Below are positions 26,555-35,486 of a stretch of 64,000 nucleotides of DNA, piece after piece. The DNA lies in contig JBDIBF010000005.1 in the NCBI GenBank assembly GCA_039812765.1, positions 1 to 64,000 on the forward strand, given 5' to 3'. The DNA is from JADJVL01 sp039812765 (GTDB taxonomy: Bacteria; Acidobacteriota; Holophagae; Holophagales; Holophagaceae). The first letter of the stretch is position 1. Every line of letters starts with the position of its first letter. Position numbers and translations under genes: made by a program. The notes beneath the pieces were generated by a model. The model was not told the DNA's origin. It did not search any database and saw only the letters and a list, made by a program, of their open reading frames with translations.

Positions 26555-28102
26555 ATGACCACGACCGCCCCGACCACGACCTGGACGAAGGAGAGCATCT
26601 TCGAGGCCCTCGGCCTCGCCGACGTGAACTCGGGCGTCTCCGACGGCGCCTTCTTCTCGAATCCCCGTGGACCGGAGCTCGTGAGCGAGAACCCCGCCAC
26701 CGGCCAGCGCCTGGCCTCGGTGATGCAGGGCGACGACGCCGACTACGAGGCCATGATGGCCACGGCCACCAAGGCCTTCGAGACCTGGCGCATGATGCCC
26801 GCCCCCCAGCGCGGCGAGATCGTCCGCCAGCTCGGCGAGGCCTTCCGGAAGCACAAGGAGCCCCTCGGCGCCCTCATCAGCCTCGAGATGGGCAAGATCC
26901 TCAGCGAGGGGCTGGGCGAGGTCCAGGAGATGATCGACATCTGCGACTTCGCGGTGGGCCTGTCGCGCCAGCTCTACGGCCTCTCCATGCACTCCGAGCG
27001 ACCCGGCCACCGCATGTACGAGCAGTGGCACCCCCTGGGCCCGGTGGCGGTGATCACCGCCTTCAACTTCCCCATGGCCGTGTGGGCCTGGAACGCCATG
27101 CTGGCCGCCGTCTGCGGCGACGTGACGATCTGGAAGCCCTCCTCCAAGGTGCCGCTGTGCGCCGTGGCGGTGCAGAAGATCACCGACGAGGTCATGGAGA
27201 AGCACGGCCTCAAGGGCGTCTTCACCCTCATCGTGGGCCGCGGCAAGGACGTGGGCGAGCGCATCAACAACGACCCCCGCGTGCCGCTCATCTCCTTCAC
27301 CGGCTCGGGCCGCATGGGCCAGCACGTGGGCGTCTGCGCCGCCAAGCGCTTCGGCCGCACCATCCTCGAGCTGGGCGGCAACAACGCCATCATCGTGATG
27401 GACGACGCGAACCTCGACCTCGCGCTCCGGGCCATCGCCTTCGGCGCGGCCGGGACGGCGGGCCAGCGCTGCACCACCACGCGGCGCCTCTTCCTGCAGA
27501 AGGGCATCGCCAAGGGCCTCCTCGACCGCCTCGTGAAGGCCTACGCCTCCCTGCCCCTGGGGGACCCCCTGGCCCCGGGCACCCTGGTCGGTCCGCTCAT
27601 CGACGCCGGCGCCGTGAAGGACTTCGAGGCCGCCATCCAGCGCGCCGTGGACGAGGGCGGGACCGTCATCGCCGGCGGGAGGAAGGTCGAGGGCGCGGGC
27701 AACTACGTGCAGCCCACCATCATCCGCTGCCCGAAGCAGCTGGCCATCACCTGCGAGGAAACCTTCGCGCCCATCCTCTACGTGATGGAGTTCGAGAAGC
27801 TGGACGAGGCCATCGAGGTGCACAACGCCGTGCCCCAGGGCCTGTCGTCGGCCATCTTCACGACGAACCTGCTGCACGCCGAGCGCTTCCTGGGCCCCAA
27901 CGGCTCCGACTGCGGCATCGCCAACGTCAACATCGGCACCTCGGGCGCCGAGATCGGCGGCGCCTTCGGCGGCGAGAAGGAGACCGGCGGCGGCCGCGAG
28001 TCCGGATCGGACGCCTGGAAGGCCTACATGCGCCGCCAGACCTGCACCATCAACCACTCCACGAACCTGCCCCTGGCCCAGGGCGTGAAGTTCGACATCT
28101 GA
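26555..28102 (+). CDS. Aldehyde dehydrogenase, ALDH7 (antiquitin/aminoadipate-semialdehyde) type
   Basis: The 515-residue protein starts at ATG 26555. The catalytic Cys306 lies in GTAGQRCTTTRRLF and Glu272 in LELGGNN, both diagnostic of ALDH7. NAD-binding TGSGRMGQHVG and VITAFNFPMAVWAWN are conserved. ALDH7 enzymes oxidise L-2-aminoadipate 6-semialdehyde (piperideine-6-carboxylate) to aminoadipate in lysine degradation and also handle other aldehydes. No lysine-degradation neighbour is visible. Upstream, TACACT near 26477 could be a -10. Confidence 0.92.
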   Translation: MTTTAPTTTWTKESIFEALGLADVNSGVSDGAFFSNPRGPELVSENPATGQRLASVMQGDDADYEAMMATATKAFETWRMMPAPQRGEIVRQLGEAFRKHKEPLGALISLEMGKILSEGLGEVQEMIDICDFAVGLSRQLYGLSMHSERPGHRMYEQWHPLGPVAVITAFNFPMAVWAWNAMLAAVCGDVTIWKPSSKVPLCAVAVQKITDEVMEKHGLKGVFTLIVGRGKDVGERINNDPRVPLISFTGSGRMGQHVGVCAAKRFGRTILELGGNNAIIVMDDANLDLALRAIAFGAAGTAGQRCTTTRRLFLQKGIAKGLLDRLVKAYASLPLGDPLAPGTLVGPLIDAGAVKDFEAAIQRAVDEGGTVIAGGRKVEGAGNYVQPTIIRCPKQLAITCEETFAPILYVMEFEKLDEAIEVHNAVPQGLSSAIFTTNLLHAERFLGPNGSDCGIANVNIGTSGAEIGGAFGGEKETGGGRESGSDAWKAYMRRQTCTINHSTNLPLAQGVKFDI

Positions 28103-28138
28103 GGCGGCGGCCTCCGCGTCCGGCCAGACCTCGGGGAC

Positions 28139-29059
28139 TCAGAGGAACGGCACCGCGTCGGGACCGATCCAGTATCCGAGCTCCATCAGCGTCGCCCCGG
28201 CGAGGGCGGCGAAGCGCTGGAGCTGGACCGGCGTGAGCTGGCGCTTCCAGTCGTCGGGCACCCCCTTGCGGAAGAAGGAGGACGCGTCCTCCTCACCGGC
28301 CTTCCGGCCGCCGCTGAGCTTCTCGAAGGAGGCGGCCTCCACGCAGGCCCTCACCGTGGCCTCGTCCGCGTCGGCCCCCAGGAAGGCGAAGAGCCTCGCC
28401 GCCTCGGCGCGGGGATCGGCCACCAGGTCCTCGTAGCGGACCTCGATGTAGCGGTCGCCGTATCCGAGATCCCTGCCGGCGGACCGGGCCGCCTGGACGC
28501 GCTCGGCCCATTCGGTGGCGGTGATGTCGAGGAACCCGTCGAAGTCGAGGCGCTCCAGTTCGGCGTACTTCGACCGGACGTTGTGGTGCCAGGCCGACAG
28601 GAAGACGCCCCGGCCGTCCCGGATGATGTGGATGAACTTCGCCTCGGGGAAGAGCCGGTCCAGTTCCCGGATGTGCAGGGCGTGCTCCGGGTCCTTCTCC
28701 CCCAGGAAGCGCAGCCCCGGCTTCCCTGGATCGTCGATGGCCTCCAGGCGCAGGGTGATGAAGGTCCGCATCAGGGCGAGCACGTCCTTCCAGCGCAAGT
28801 CCGGAAAGTCGTTGCTGTCGGTGACGACCTTGCGCCGGTCCGCCAGGAGCTTGCGGTAGCCCTGGCAGGTCTCCACCAGGGCCAGGGCGAAGTGGTGCAC
28901 GCAGGCCTCGCCGCGGCACGCGATCTCCGGGTGGGCGTCGAGGATCCTCCCCAACCAGGTGGTCCCGGACTTGGGAGCCCCGGTGAGGAAGAAGGGTCCC
29001 TTCCGGAGCACCGGGATCTCGACGGGCGCCGGGGGCTGCGGATCTCTGGTGGCGGCCAT
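28139..29059 (-). CDS. Sulfotransferase family protein
   Basis: ATG 29059 gives 306 residues; a longer frame upstream lacks a plausible start context. The PAPS 5'-phosphosulfate loop is FLTGAPKSGTTWLGRIL near residue 24 and the 3'-phosphate motif is IIRDGRGVFLSAWHH, with EVRYEDLVADP further on, all as in the Sulfotransfer_1/3 families. It would transfer sulfate from PAPS to a hydroxyl or amine of an unknown acceptor. No PAPS synthesis genes are adjacent. It reads toward the ALDH7 gene; the divergent neighbour begins 134 bp away. Confidence 0.9.
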   Translation of the reverse strand: MAATRDPQPPAPVEIPVLRKGPFFLTGAPKSGTTWLGRILDAHPEIACRGEACVHHFALALVETCQGYRKLLADRRKVVTDSNDFPDLRWKDVLALMRTFITLRLEAIDDPGKPGLRFLGEKDPEHALHIRELDRLFPEAKFIHIIRDGRGVFLSAWHHNVRSKYAELERLDFDGFLDITATEWAERVQAARSAGRDLGYGDRYIEVRYEDLVADPRAEAARLFAFLGADADEATVRACVEAASFEKLSGGRKAGEEDASSFFRKGVPDDWKRQLTPVQLQRFAALAGATLMELGYWIGPDAVPFL

Positions 29060-29193
29060 CGCGGTGGCTCCGGTGGAAAAGGGTTTCCGAACCTCCCATG
29101 AATCCAGCGGGGCGGGAAGGGGGAATCGCGGGACGACCGCCCTTGGCGCCGCGGGATCCCCGGGCGTAGGCTGATCCCTTTCCCGGAGGCCCC

Positions 29194-29514
29194 ATGCGCG
29201 CTCCCATCCTGCTCTTCCTGGCGGCCGCGGTCCTCTCGGCGGGTCCGGCACATGGCCTGGAGAAACCCCGGAAGACGAGGGGTTCCGGACCCGTGCACTC
29301 CGCAACCGAGGCCAAGGCCATCGCCGAGCGGGAGACCGGCGGCGTGGCCGTCAGCGCCCGGCGCACGTCCCTGAACGGTGCGAGCTGCGGCTGGGAGGTG
29401 GACGTCCACATGCCCAGGGAGGATCGCGGCTGGCGCTGCATCGTGGACTGCGACACCCACCTGGTCTACACCAAGGACCGCATACCGAACCCGTCCAAGG
29501 GCAAGCGGAAGTAG
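29194..29514 (+). CDS. Small secreted PepSY-like protein
   Basis: ATG 29194 follows CCCGGAGGCCCC. The 106-residue product has a signal peptide (MRAPILLFLAAAVLSAGPAHG) in front of one PepSY-like unit: TEAKAIAERETGG, a central WEVDVHMP strand and a second strand pair LVYTKDRI. Two Cys (C65 and C82/C86 region) could form a disulphide. PepSY units often inhibit or guide peptidases, and the next gene encodes a secreted M28 peptidase starting 8 bp after this stop, which suggests a functional pair. Confidence 0.75.
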   Translation: MRAPILLFLAAAVLSAGPAHGLEKPRKTRGSGPVHSATEAKAIAERETGGVAVSARRTSLNGASCGWEVDVHMPREDRGWRCIVDCDTHLVYTKDRIPNPSKGKRK

Positions 29515-29522
29515 GAGGCCCC

Positions 29523-31073
29523 ATGATCCGTTCCCGGGCCCTCACGTCGGCCATCGCCCTTTCGTTCGGCCTGTCGGCGTCGAGCCAGGCGCCGGATCGC
29601 GCGCGGATGAAGGAGGATCTCTTCGCCCTCGCCAGCCCCGCCTTCCAGGGCCGGGCCACCGGAACTCCAGGGCAGCGGATGGCCGCCGACCTCGTGGCGC
29701 GACGCTTCCAGGAGGCGGGCCTCCAGCCGCTCAAGCCCGGGGGCTTCGGGGGCGCCACGCCCTTCCACTGGCCCTACGCCCTCGAGCGCGTGCGGATCGA
29801 CGAGGCGGACAGCCGGCTCGCGCTGGGCGGGTCCAGGCTGAAGCTCGGCAGCGAGGCATTCACCTCGCGTGCCCTCCCGGGCAGCGGGGACGCCGTACTC
29901 CTCGGCTACGGAGTGCATGCCCCGGAGGCAGGGTGGGACGACTACGCCGGCGCCGAACTGCGGGGCCGATGGGTCGTCGCCTTCGACGGTGAGGCTCCCC
30001 GTCCCCCCGGCATCGAGGCCCAGGCCTGGTCAAAGGCCTGCGCATCCGAGGCCAAGGCCGCCGCCGCCGCCCGCGCCGGCGCCCTCGGCCTCGTCCTGCT
30101 CCAGGACCAGCGCCCCGGGGCCCGCGATCTGGCGCGGCTCGGGACCTGGCTTTCCCGCGCCTCCCGCAGCGGGAGGGTCGGCCTGAAGGGGGCGGCCGCG
30201 GCTCCCCCTCCCTCGATCCTCGTGCCCTCCGCCGGCCTGAAGGTCTTCTCGGGCGCCTCAGGCCTGCAGGAGCGCATTGCCGCCGCCGGCCGGCCCCTGC
30301 CATCCAGGCCCCTGGGCCGCCTGGACTTCAAGCCGAGGGTCCGTGCGGAAGACCTCCCGGCCGCGAACGTGGTCGGGCTCCTCCCCGGCACGGATCCGGC
30401 GCTGAAGGACGAGTTCGTGATCCTCTCCGCCCACCACGACCATGTGGGGCTGGAAGGGGGCACCCTCCACCCTGGCGCCGACGACAACGCCTCCGGCACC
30501 GCCGTCCTGGTGGAGGTGGCCCGCCTGCTCAAGGGCGACCGCCCCCGCCGGAGCATCCTGTTCGTCTCCGTCAGCGGGGAGGAGATCGGCCTCTTCGGCT
30601 CCGAGGCCTTCGTCCATGCGCCGCCGGTGGACCTGGGGAAGGTGAAGGCCGACCTCAACATCGACATGGTGGGACGGAACGATCCGGCGGAGCTCAGCGT
30701 GACCCCCGCGCGGGTGGACGGGGCCGTTTCCACCCTCACGGAGCGGGCCCGCAGCCTGGCGGCCGCCCGGGGCCTCCGCCTCACCGACGAGGCCGACACC
30801 TACTGGACGCGCTCCGACCACTACACCTTCTTCAGGAAGGGCATCCCCGCCATCTTCTTCTTCGGCGGGATGCACAAGGACTACCATCAGGCCACCGACA
30901 CTCCGGACAAGATCAACCTCGAGAAGCTGGTCCGCGTGGCGGCCTTCGTGCGGGATTTGGCCCTGGCCACCGCCGACGCCCCGGAGGCCCCACGGATGCT
31001 GGCGAAGGAGACCTGGTCGGGCTGGTCCTGGCCCTCGGCGCCGGCTCCGGGGCCCCTGGCGGCCACCCACTAG
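29523..31073 (+). CDS. Secreted M28 family zinc aminopeptidase
   Basis: The 516-residue product starts at ATG 29523 (AGGAGGCCCC upstream) with a signal peptide (to about residue 22, SASSQA). Residues 130-250 include a PA-like insert (VVAFDGEAPRP). The M28 metal ligands are visible: His in ILSAHHDHVG, Asp in HPGADDNASG, Glu-Glu in SVSGEEIGLFGS, Asp in LNIDMVGRND and a C-terminal His in KDYHQATDTPDK. It cleaves N-terminal residues from peptides outside the cytoplasm. Likely co-transcribed with the PepSY-like gene. Confidence 0.93.
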   Translation: MIRSRALTSAIALSFGLSASSQAPDRARMKEDLFALASPAFQGRATGTPGQRMAADLVARRFQEAGLQPLKPGGFGGATPFHWPYALERVRIDEADSRLALGGSRLKLGSEAFTSRALPGSGDAVLLGYGVHAPEAGWDDYAGAELRGRWVVAFDGEAPRPPGIEAQAWSKACASEAKAAAAARAGALGLVLLQDQRPGARDLARLGTWLSRASRSGRVGLKGAAAAPPPSILVPSAGLKVFSGASGLQERIAAAGRPLPSRPLGRLDFKPRVRAEDLPAANVVGLLPGTDPALKDEFVILSAHHDHVGLEGGTLHPGADDNASGTAVLVEVARLLKGDRPRRSILFVSVSGEEIGLFGSEAFVHAPPVDLGKVKADLNIDMVGRNDPAELSVTPARVDGAVSTLTERARSLAAARGLRLTDEADTYWTRSDHYTFFRKGIPAIFFFGGMHKDYHQATDTPDKINLEKLVRVAAFVRDLALATADAPEAPRMLAKETWSGWSWPSAPAPGPLAATH

Positions 31074-31112
31074 GAAATCGAATCCAACCCGGCTTCCATC
31101 GAGATATTCAAA

Positions 31113-31136
31113 CCCCAGGGCCGCCATTTTCTGGGG
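31113..31136 (+). terminator. Intrinsic terminator after M28 peptidase
   Basis: CCCCAG (31113-31118) pairs with CTGGGG (31131-31136) across a 12-nt loop; a T-rich tract TTTTGTTT follows at 31142-31149. Confidence 0.6.
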
Positions 31137-31197
31137 GCCCCTTTTGTTTCCCGGTCACTACACTGGTGCCTCGGCAATCGCCGTTTCGGAGCCTTCC

Positions 31198-32283
31198 ATG
31201 AGCCTGATGGACAACTTCAAAGACTGGGGCAAGGCCCAATTCCTTGACGTCGTGCAGTGGCTGGACGACAGCAATGACATCATGGCGTGGCGCTTCCCGT
31301 TCCGTGGGCAGGAGATCCAGAACGGCGGCAAGCTTGTCGTGCGGCCGAGCCAGGCCGCGGTGTTCATGGACGAGGGCCGCTTCGGCGACGTCTTCGTGCA
31401 GCCCAACACCTACACCCTGAACACGCAGAACCTGCCCATCCTGGCCACCCTCAAGGGCTGGAAGTACGGCTTCGAGAGCCCCTTCAAGAGCGACGTGGTG
31501 TTCATCAACACGAAGCTCTTCAACGACCTGGGCTGGGGAACCCCCAACCCGGTGATGATGCGCGACCCCGACTTCGGCATGGTGCGCATCAAGGCCCACG
31601 GCATCTACAGCGTGCAGGTCCCCGAGGACCCCGAGGCCATCAAGACCTTCATCAAGCAGCTCGTGGGCACCAACGGCCAGTACACCATCGACGACTGCCA
31701 GAACCAGCTCCGCAAGACCATCAGCTCCAAGCTCGCCGACACCCTGGCCGAGCTGAAGATGGGCGCCCTGGACCTCAACATGAAGATCGACGAGGTGGGC
31801 GACGCGGTGAAGGAGAAGCTCCAGGCGGAGTTCCTCACCATGGGCGTGAAGCTCGCCAAGCTGGTGGTCGAGCCCTTCACGCTGCCCGAGGAGGTCGAGG
31901 CCATGATGGACAAGCGCACCTCCGTGGGCATGATGGCCCCGGTGATGGGCGCCTACACCCAGATGCAGGTCGCGGACTCCATGCCCATCGCCGCCGCCAA
32001 CGAAGGCGGGATCGCGGGCCTGGGGATGGGCGCCGGGCTCGGCTTCGGCATGGGCGGCATGATGGCGGGACAGATGGCCCAGGCCGCCCAGGGCTACCAG
32101 CAGCCCATGCCCATGGGCACCCCCCAGATGGCGCCCCAGGCCGCTGCCGCGGCGGCCCCGGCCAAGAGCCTCAAGGAGGAACTCTCTGAGCTGAAGGACC
32201 TCTTCGACAGCCAGCTCATCTCCCAGGCGGAGTTCGACGCCCAGCGCGCCGCCATCATGAAGAAGCACGGCATGGGCAGCTGA
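31198..32283 (+). CDS. SPFH domain protein with C-terminal SHOCT-like motif (YdjI-like)
   Basis: ATG 31198 gives 361 residues. The N-terminal part up to about residue 240 is of the 'virion core protein/SPFH' type, with NGGKLVVRPSQAAVFMDEG near residue 42 and YTIDDCQNQLRKTISSKLAD near 160. A Gly/Met/Gln-rich linker of about 80 residues follows, then a C-terminal SHOCT-like helix pair (LSELKDLFDSQLISQAEFDAQRAAIM). Such proteins oligomerise on membranes or with partner phage-shock-like proteins; the linker suggests assembly. The Bacillus YdjI homologue acts with membrane-stress PspA systems, but no pspA is seen here. Confidence 0.85.
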   Translation: MSLMDNFKDWGKAQFLDVVQWLDDSNDIMAWRFPFRGQEIQNGGKLVVRPSQAAVFMDEGRFGDVFVQPNTYTLNTQNLPILATLKGWKYGFESPFKSDVVFINTKLFNDLGWGTPNPVMMRDPDFGMVRIKAHGIYSVQVPEDPEAIKTFIKQLVGTNGQYTIDDCQNQLRKTISSKLADTLAELKMGALDLNMKIDEVGDAVKEKLQAEFLTMGVKLAKLVVEPFTLPEEVEAMMDKRTSVGMMAPVMGAYTQMQVADSMPIAAANEGGIAGLGMGAGLGFGMGGMMAGQMAQAAQGYQQPMPMGTPQMAPQAAAAAAPAKSLKEELSELKDLFDSQLISQAEFDAQRAAIMKKHGMGS

Positions 32284-32307
32284 TCCCCCCGGATCGCCGC
32301 GACCCCG

Positions 32308-32337
32308 GCAAAAGCCCCCGGTCCCGGGGGCTTTTGC
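32308..32337 (+). terminator. Strong intrinsic terminator between SPFH gene and pheA
   Basis: GCAAAAGCCCCCG (32308-32320), loop GTCC, CGGGGGCTTTTGC (32325-32337): a perfect 13-bp stem carrying A4/T4 tracts at its base, so it could terminate in both directions. It separates the SPFH gene from pheA. Confidence 0.85.
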
Positions 32338-32348
32338 TACCGTGGTGA

Positions 32349-33428
32349 ATGGATCTCGACGACCTCCGACGCCAGATCGACGCCCTGGACGACCGGCTGC
32401 TGGCCCTGCTCAACGAGCGCGCCGCCCTCGCCGCGCGGGTGGGCGAGGTGAAGGCGAAGGAGCAGCGCGCCTTCTTCGTCCCCAGCCGCGAGAAGGCGGT
32501 GGTGGCGCGCCTGGAGGCGGCCAATCCGGGGCCCTTCCCCACCGCCAGCCTCCGGCCGGTCTTCAAGGAGGTGATGAGCGCCTGCCGCTCCCTGGAGCAG
32601 GGCCTGCGGGTGGCCTTCCTGGGCCCCGAGGGGACCTTCACCCACATGGCCCTGAAGCACCAGTTCGGCCTCTCCGCCCTGGGGCTGCCCGTGGGCACGG
32701 TGGCCGCGGTCTTCAAGGAGGTCGAGCAGGGCCGCGCGGACTTCGGCGTGGTGCCCATCGAGAACAGCACCGACGGCGCCGTCACCCACACCCTCGACAC
32801 CTTCCTGGACAGCCCGCTCAAGATCAGCGCCGAGATCATCCTGGAGGTGGACCAGTGCCTCCTGGGCCGTCCGGGGCTGGAGCTCGCGTCCGTGGAACGC
32901 GTCTACAGCCATCCCCAGGGCCTGGGCCAGTGCCGCAAGTGGTTGGAGGGCAATATGTCCCGCGCCACCCTGGTGGAGGCCCCGAGCACCGCCGAGGCCG
33001 CGCGCCTGGCACGCGAGGACGCCGGCGGCGCCGCCATCGCGTCGGAACTCGCGGCGGACCTCTTCGACCTCGCCGTGCTGCGGGCACGGATCCAGGACGT
33101 GGCCGAGAACGCCACGCGCTTCCTGGTGCTCGGCACCGCCCAGGCGGAGCCCACGGGCCGGGACAAGACCAGCCTGCTGGTGGCCGCCAAGGACGGCCCC
33201 GGCCTGCTCTTCCATCTTCTGCAGCCCTTCGCCGAGGCGGGCCTCAACCTCACCAAGATCGAGAGCCGGCCCAGCCGGCGGAAGGCCTGGGAGAACGTGT
33301 TCTTCCTCGATGTGGCGGGCCACGCCTCCGAGCCCGCGGTGGCAGCGGCGCTGGCCTGGCTGGGTTCCCTCTGCGAGCAGGTGAAGGTGCTCGGCAGCTA
33401 CCCCGTCGCGGAGGCCGTCCGGACCTGA
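32349..33428 (+). CDS. pheA: Bifunctional chorismate mutase / prephenate dehydratase (P-protein)
   Basis: Residues 1-85 are an AroQ-type chorismate mutase (DLRRQIDALDDRLLALLNERAALA). Residues about 87-270 are prephenate dehydratase with the entry motif FLGPEGTFTHMA and catalytic PIENSTDGAVTHT. Residues 275-358 form an ACT domain with the phenylalanine-binding ESRPSRR. It converts chorismate to phenylpyruvate in phenylalanine synthesis and should be feedback-inhibited by Phe through the ACT domain. ATG 32349 lies 11 bp after the terminator, so its promoter must be within or upstream of that hairpin. Confidence 0.96.
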   Translation: MDLDDLRRQIDALDDRLLALLNERAALAARVGEVKAKEQRAFFVPSREKAVVARLEAANPGPFPTASLRPVFKEVMSACRSLEQGLRVAFLGPEGTFTHMALKHQFGLSALGLPVGTVAAVFKEVEQGRADFGVVPIENSTDGAVTHTLDTFLDSPLKISAEIILEVDQCLLGRPGLELASVERVYSHPQGLGQCRKWLEGNMSRATLVEAPSTAEAARLAREDAGGAAIASELAADLFDLAVLRARIQDVAENATRFLVLGTAQAEPTGRDKTSLLVAAKDGPGLLFHLLQPFAEAGLNLTKIESRPSRRKAWENVFFLDVAGHASEPAVAAALAWLGSLCEQVKVLGSYPVAEAVRT

Positions 33429-33437
33429 CCGGGACCC

Positions 33438-34430
33438 TCAGTGTGCGTGGTCGTGCTCGTGCTGGTGGTCGCCGTGGTGGACGGGATCCTCGACCCCGGC
33501 GGCCTCGTGGCGGTGCACGAAGCGGTGGTGGTGCCGGGCCGCCATCGCCTCGGTCTCGAAGTGCAGGGTGAGGTGGCGCACGCCGTAGGCCTCGTGGAGC
33601 ACGTGCTCGATGTCCTCCAGGAAGGGCTCGGTCTCCTGCAGGCGCTCCGCCTCCACGACGACGTGGGCGGTGCAGATGGTGAGGTGGCTGCACACCTTCC
33701 AGGAGCGCAGGTCCTCGACGGCCCGCACCCCGGGGAGCTTCACCAGGTCCGCCTTGGCGGCCTCGTGGTCGAAGGCCGCCCGGTGCATGAGGATCCCCGA
33801 GGCGTCCGCCAGCAGGCTCCAGGCACCCCGCAGGATCACGGCGACGATGACCAGGGCGATGGCGGGGTCCACCCAGGTCCAGCCTGTGAAGCGCACGACG
33901 AGCATGGAGCCCACGAGCCCGATGCTGGTGAGGGCGTCGGTGAAGGCATGCAGGTAGGCGGCCCGCAGGTTGGAGTCCCGCGCCTGGCGGCTCCCCGCCT
34001 CGGGCCTCAGCACCAGGGTTGCCGCCACGTTGAGGACGAGGCCCGCGCCGGAGAAGACCAGCACCCAGCCAGTCTGGATCGGGTGCGGATGGCGGAAGCG
34101 CTGCACGGCCTCGAAGACGACCCCGGCGGCCAGGGCCACGAGGAGGAGGCCGCCGGCGGCGGTGTTGAAGACCTCCAGCCGGTGCCAGCCGTAGGCATAG
34201 CGGTCGCTGGGCTCGCGCCGGTTGGCGATCACGAGCCCCGTGAGCGCCAGCAGGTTCACGAAGACGTCGTTGAGGTTCTCCAGGCTGTCGGAGACCAGCC
34301 CCAGGGAGCCGGTCCAGAGGCCCCCCGCGGCCTGCAGCACCGCGCTGACGGCGAAGATGCCCGCGCTGAGGGCCAGGCGGGACGCCGTGGTCGGCCCGTG
34401 GGAGTGCCCGCAGGCGGGCCTGGCGCCCAT
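33438..34430 (-). CDS. Cation diffusion facilitator (CDF) metal efflux protein
   Basis: ATG 34430 gives 330 residues. There are about six TM helices with the CDF metal-site motifs: D-x-x-x-N in SDSLENLNDVF (TM2) and H-x-x-x-D in YLHAFTDALTS (TM5). The N-terminal CGHSHG and C-terminal His/Asp-rich tail (HRHEAAGVEDPVHHGDHQHE and onwards) fit zinc or similar divalent cations. Family role: proton-coupled efflux of Zn/Co/Cd/Fe from cytoplasm. The start is 1 bp after the enoyl-CoA hydratase stop, so it is the last gene of a leftward operon of carriers and hydratase. Confidence 0.92.
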   Translation of the reverse strand: MGARPACGHSHGPTTASRLALSAGIFAVSAVLQAAGGLWTGSLGLVSDSLENLNDVFVNLLALTGLVIANRREPSDRYAYGWHRLEVFNTAAGGLLLVALAAGVVFEAVQRFRHPHPIQTGWVLVFSGAGLVLNVAATLVLRPEAGSRQARDSNLRAAYLHAFTDALTSIGLVGSMLVVRFTGWTWVDPAIALVIVAVILRGAWSLLADASGILMHRAAFDHEAAKADLVKLPGVRAVEDLRSWKVCSHLTICTAHVVVEAERLQETEPFLEDIEHVLHEAYGVRHLTLHFETEAMAARHHHRFVHRHEAAGVEDPVHHGDHQHEHDHAH

Positions 34431-34431
34431 C

Positions 34432-35220
34432 TCAGCGCCCCCGGTAGACGGGCTTGCGCTTCTCGCGGAAGGCGGCGAGGCCCTCGAGCCGGTCCTCGGT
34501 GGGCAGCACCTGGGCGTAGCAGGCCTCTTCCACCACGAGGCCCCCGTCCCGGTCCCGGTCCAGGCCGCCGTCAATGGCAGCCTTCGCGGCCCGGAGGGCG
34601 ACGGGACCGTTGGGCAGGATCTCCCGGGCCAGGCCGAGGGCCGCTTCGAGGGCCCGGCCCGGTTCCACGCAGCGGTCCACCACGCCGAAGGCGAGGGCCT
34701 CCGGGCCGTCGAGGCGCCGGGCGGTGAAGATCAGTTCCTTGGCCCTGGAGCGGCCGATGATGCGGGGCAGGCGCTGGGTGCCCCCCGCGCCGGGGATGAT
34801 GGCCAGCGACGTTTCCGGCAGGCCCAGCCGGGCCGCGGCCCCCGCGACGCGCAGGTCGCAGGCCAGGGCCAGCTCCAGGCCGCCGCCCAGGGCGGCCCCT
34901 TCGATCGCGGCGATCACGGGCATGGGCAGGCGCTCGAGGGCGGTGAAGGCCGCCCGGAGCCGCTTCACGAAGGCCTCCGCCTCCTCCGGGCTCATGCCCG
35001 CGCGCTCCTTCAGGTCCGCCCCGGCGCAAAAGACGCCGTCCACCAGGCTGTGGAGCACCACCACCCGGGCGCCGGGATCCCCGGCCAGGGCGCCGAAGGC
35101 CTCCTCGAGTTCGCCCAGGAGCTGGCGGCCCAGGGCGTTCTTGGCCCCGGGACGGTCCAGGCCGAGCAGGACGAGACCCTCGTCGGGGCCCTCCCGCCGC
35201 TCGACGCGCAGCTCGGCCAT
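34432..35220 (-). CDS. Enoyl-CoA hydratase/isomerase family protein
   Basis: The 262-residue protein starts at ATG 35220, overlapping the stop of the biotin carrier by one base (TGATG). Crotonase features are GVFCAGADLKERAG, AIEGAALGGGLELALACDLR (first catalytic Glu region) and PETSLAIIPGAGGTQRLPRI (second). It hydrates 2-enoyl-CoA or acts as a methylglutaconyl-CoA-type hydratase. The tight overlap with a biotin carrier recalls leucine/propionate catabolic clusters, where methylglutaconyl-CoA hydratase sits with methylcrotonyl-CoA carboxylase; the matching carboxyltransferase may be the gene at 2119-3642. Confidence 0.9.
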   Translation of the reverse strand: MAELRVERREGPDEGLVLLGLDRPGAKNALGRQLLGELEEAFGALAGDPGARVVVLHSLVDGVFCAGADLKERAGMSPEEAEAFVKRLRAAFTALERLPMPVIAAIEGAALGGGLELALACDLRVAGAAARLGLPETSLAIIPGAGGTQRLPRIIGRSRAKELIFTARRLDGPEALAFGVVDRCVEPGRALEAALGLAREILPNGPVALRAAKAAIDGGLDRDRDGGLVVEEACYAQVLPTEDRLEGLAAFREKRKPVYRGR

Positions 35221-35432
35221 CAGCCCAGCTCGACGATGGGGTCCCCCTCGTTGAGGAACTGTTCCACCGTGACGAAGACCTTCACGACGGTGCCCTCCTC
35301 CGGGGAACCCACGGGGATCTGCATCTTCATGGACTCGATGAGGATGAGGTCCTGGTCCTCGCCGATGGAGTCCCCCTCGGCCACCAGGACCTCCAGGACC
35401 TTGCCCGCCATCTCGGCCCGAATGAGCGCCAT
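35220..35432 (-). CDS. Biotin carboxyl carrier protein (single biotinyl domain)
   Basis: A 70-residue protein that is only a biotinyl domain. The biotinylated lysine is Lys36 in IESMKMQIP, the classical (A/S)MKM motif, and the flanking strands match (AEMAGKVLEVLVAEGD at the N-terminus and VTVEQFLNEGDPIVEL at the C-terminus). It should shuttle carboxybiotin between a biotin carboxylase and a carboxyltransferase. Its free-standing form fits split acyl-CoA carboxylases. ATG 35432, 54 bp after a related lysine-less domain gene. Confidence 0.93.
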   Translation of the reverse strand: MALIRAEMAGKVLEVLVAEGDSIGEDQDLILIESMKMQIPVGSPEEGTVVKVFVTVEQFLNEGDPIVELG

Positions 35433-35486
35433 ACCGTACCTCCGCTGGATACGGCCATTGTAGCCGTCGCCGTTCCGGGGCCGGAG

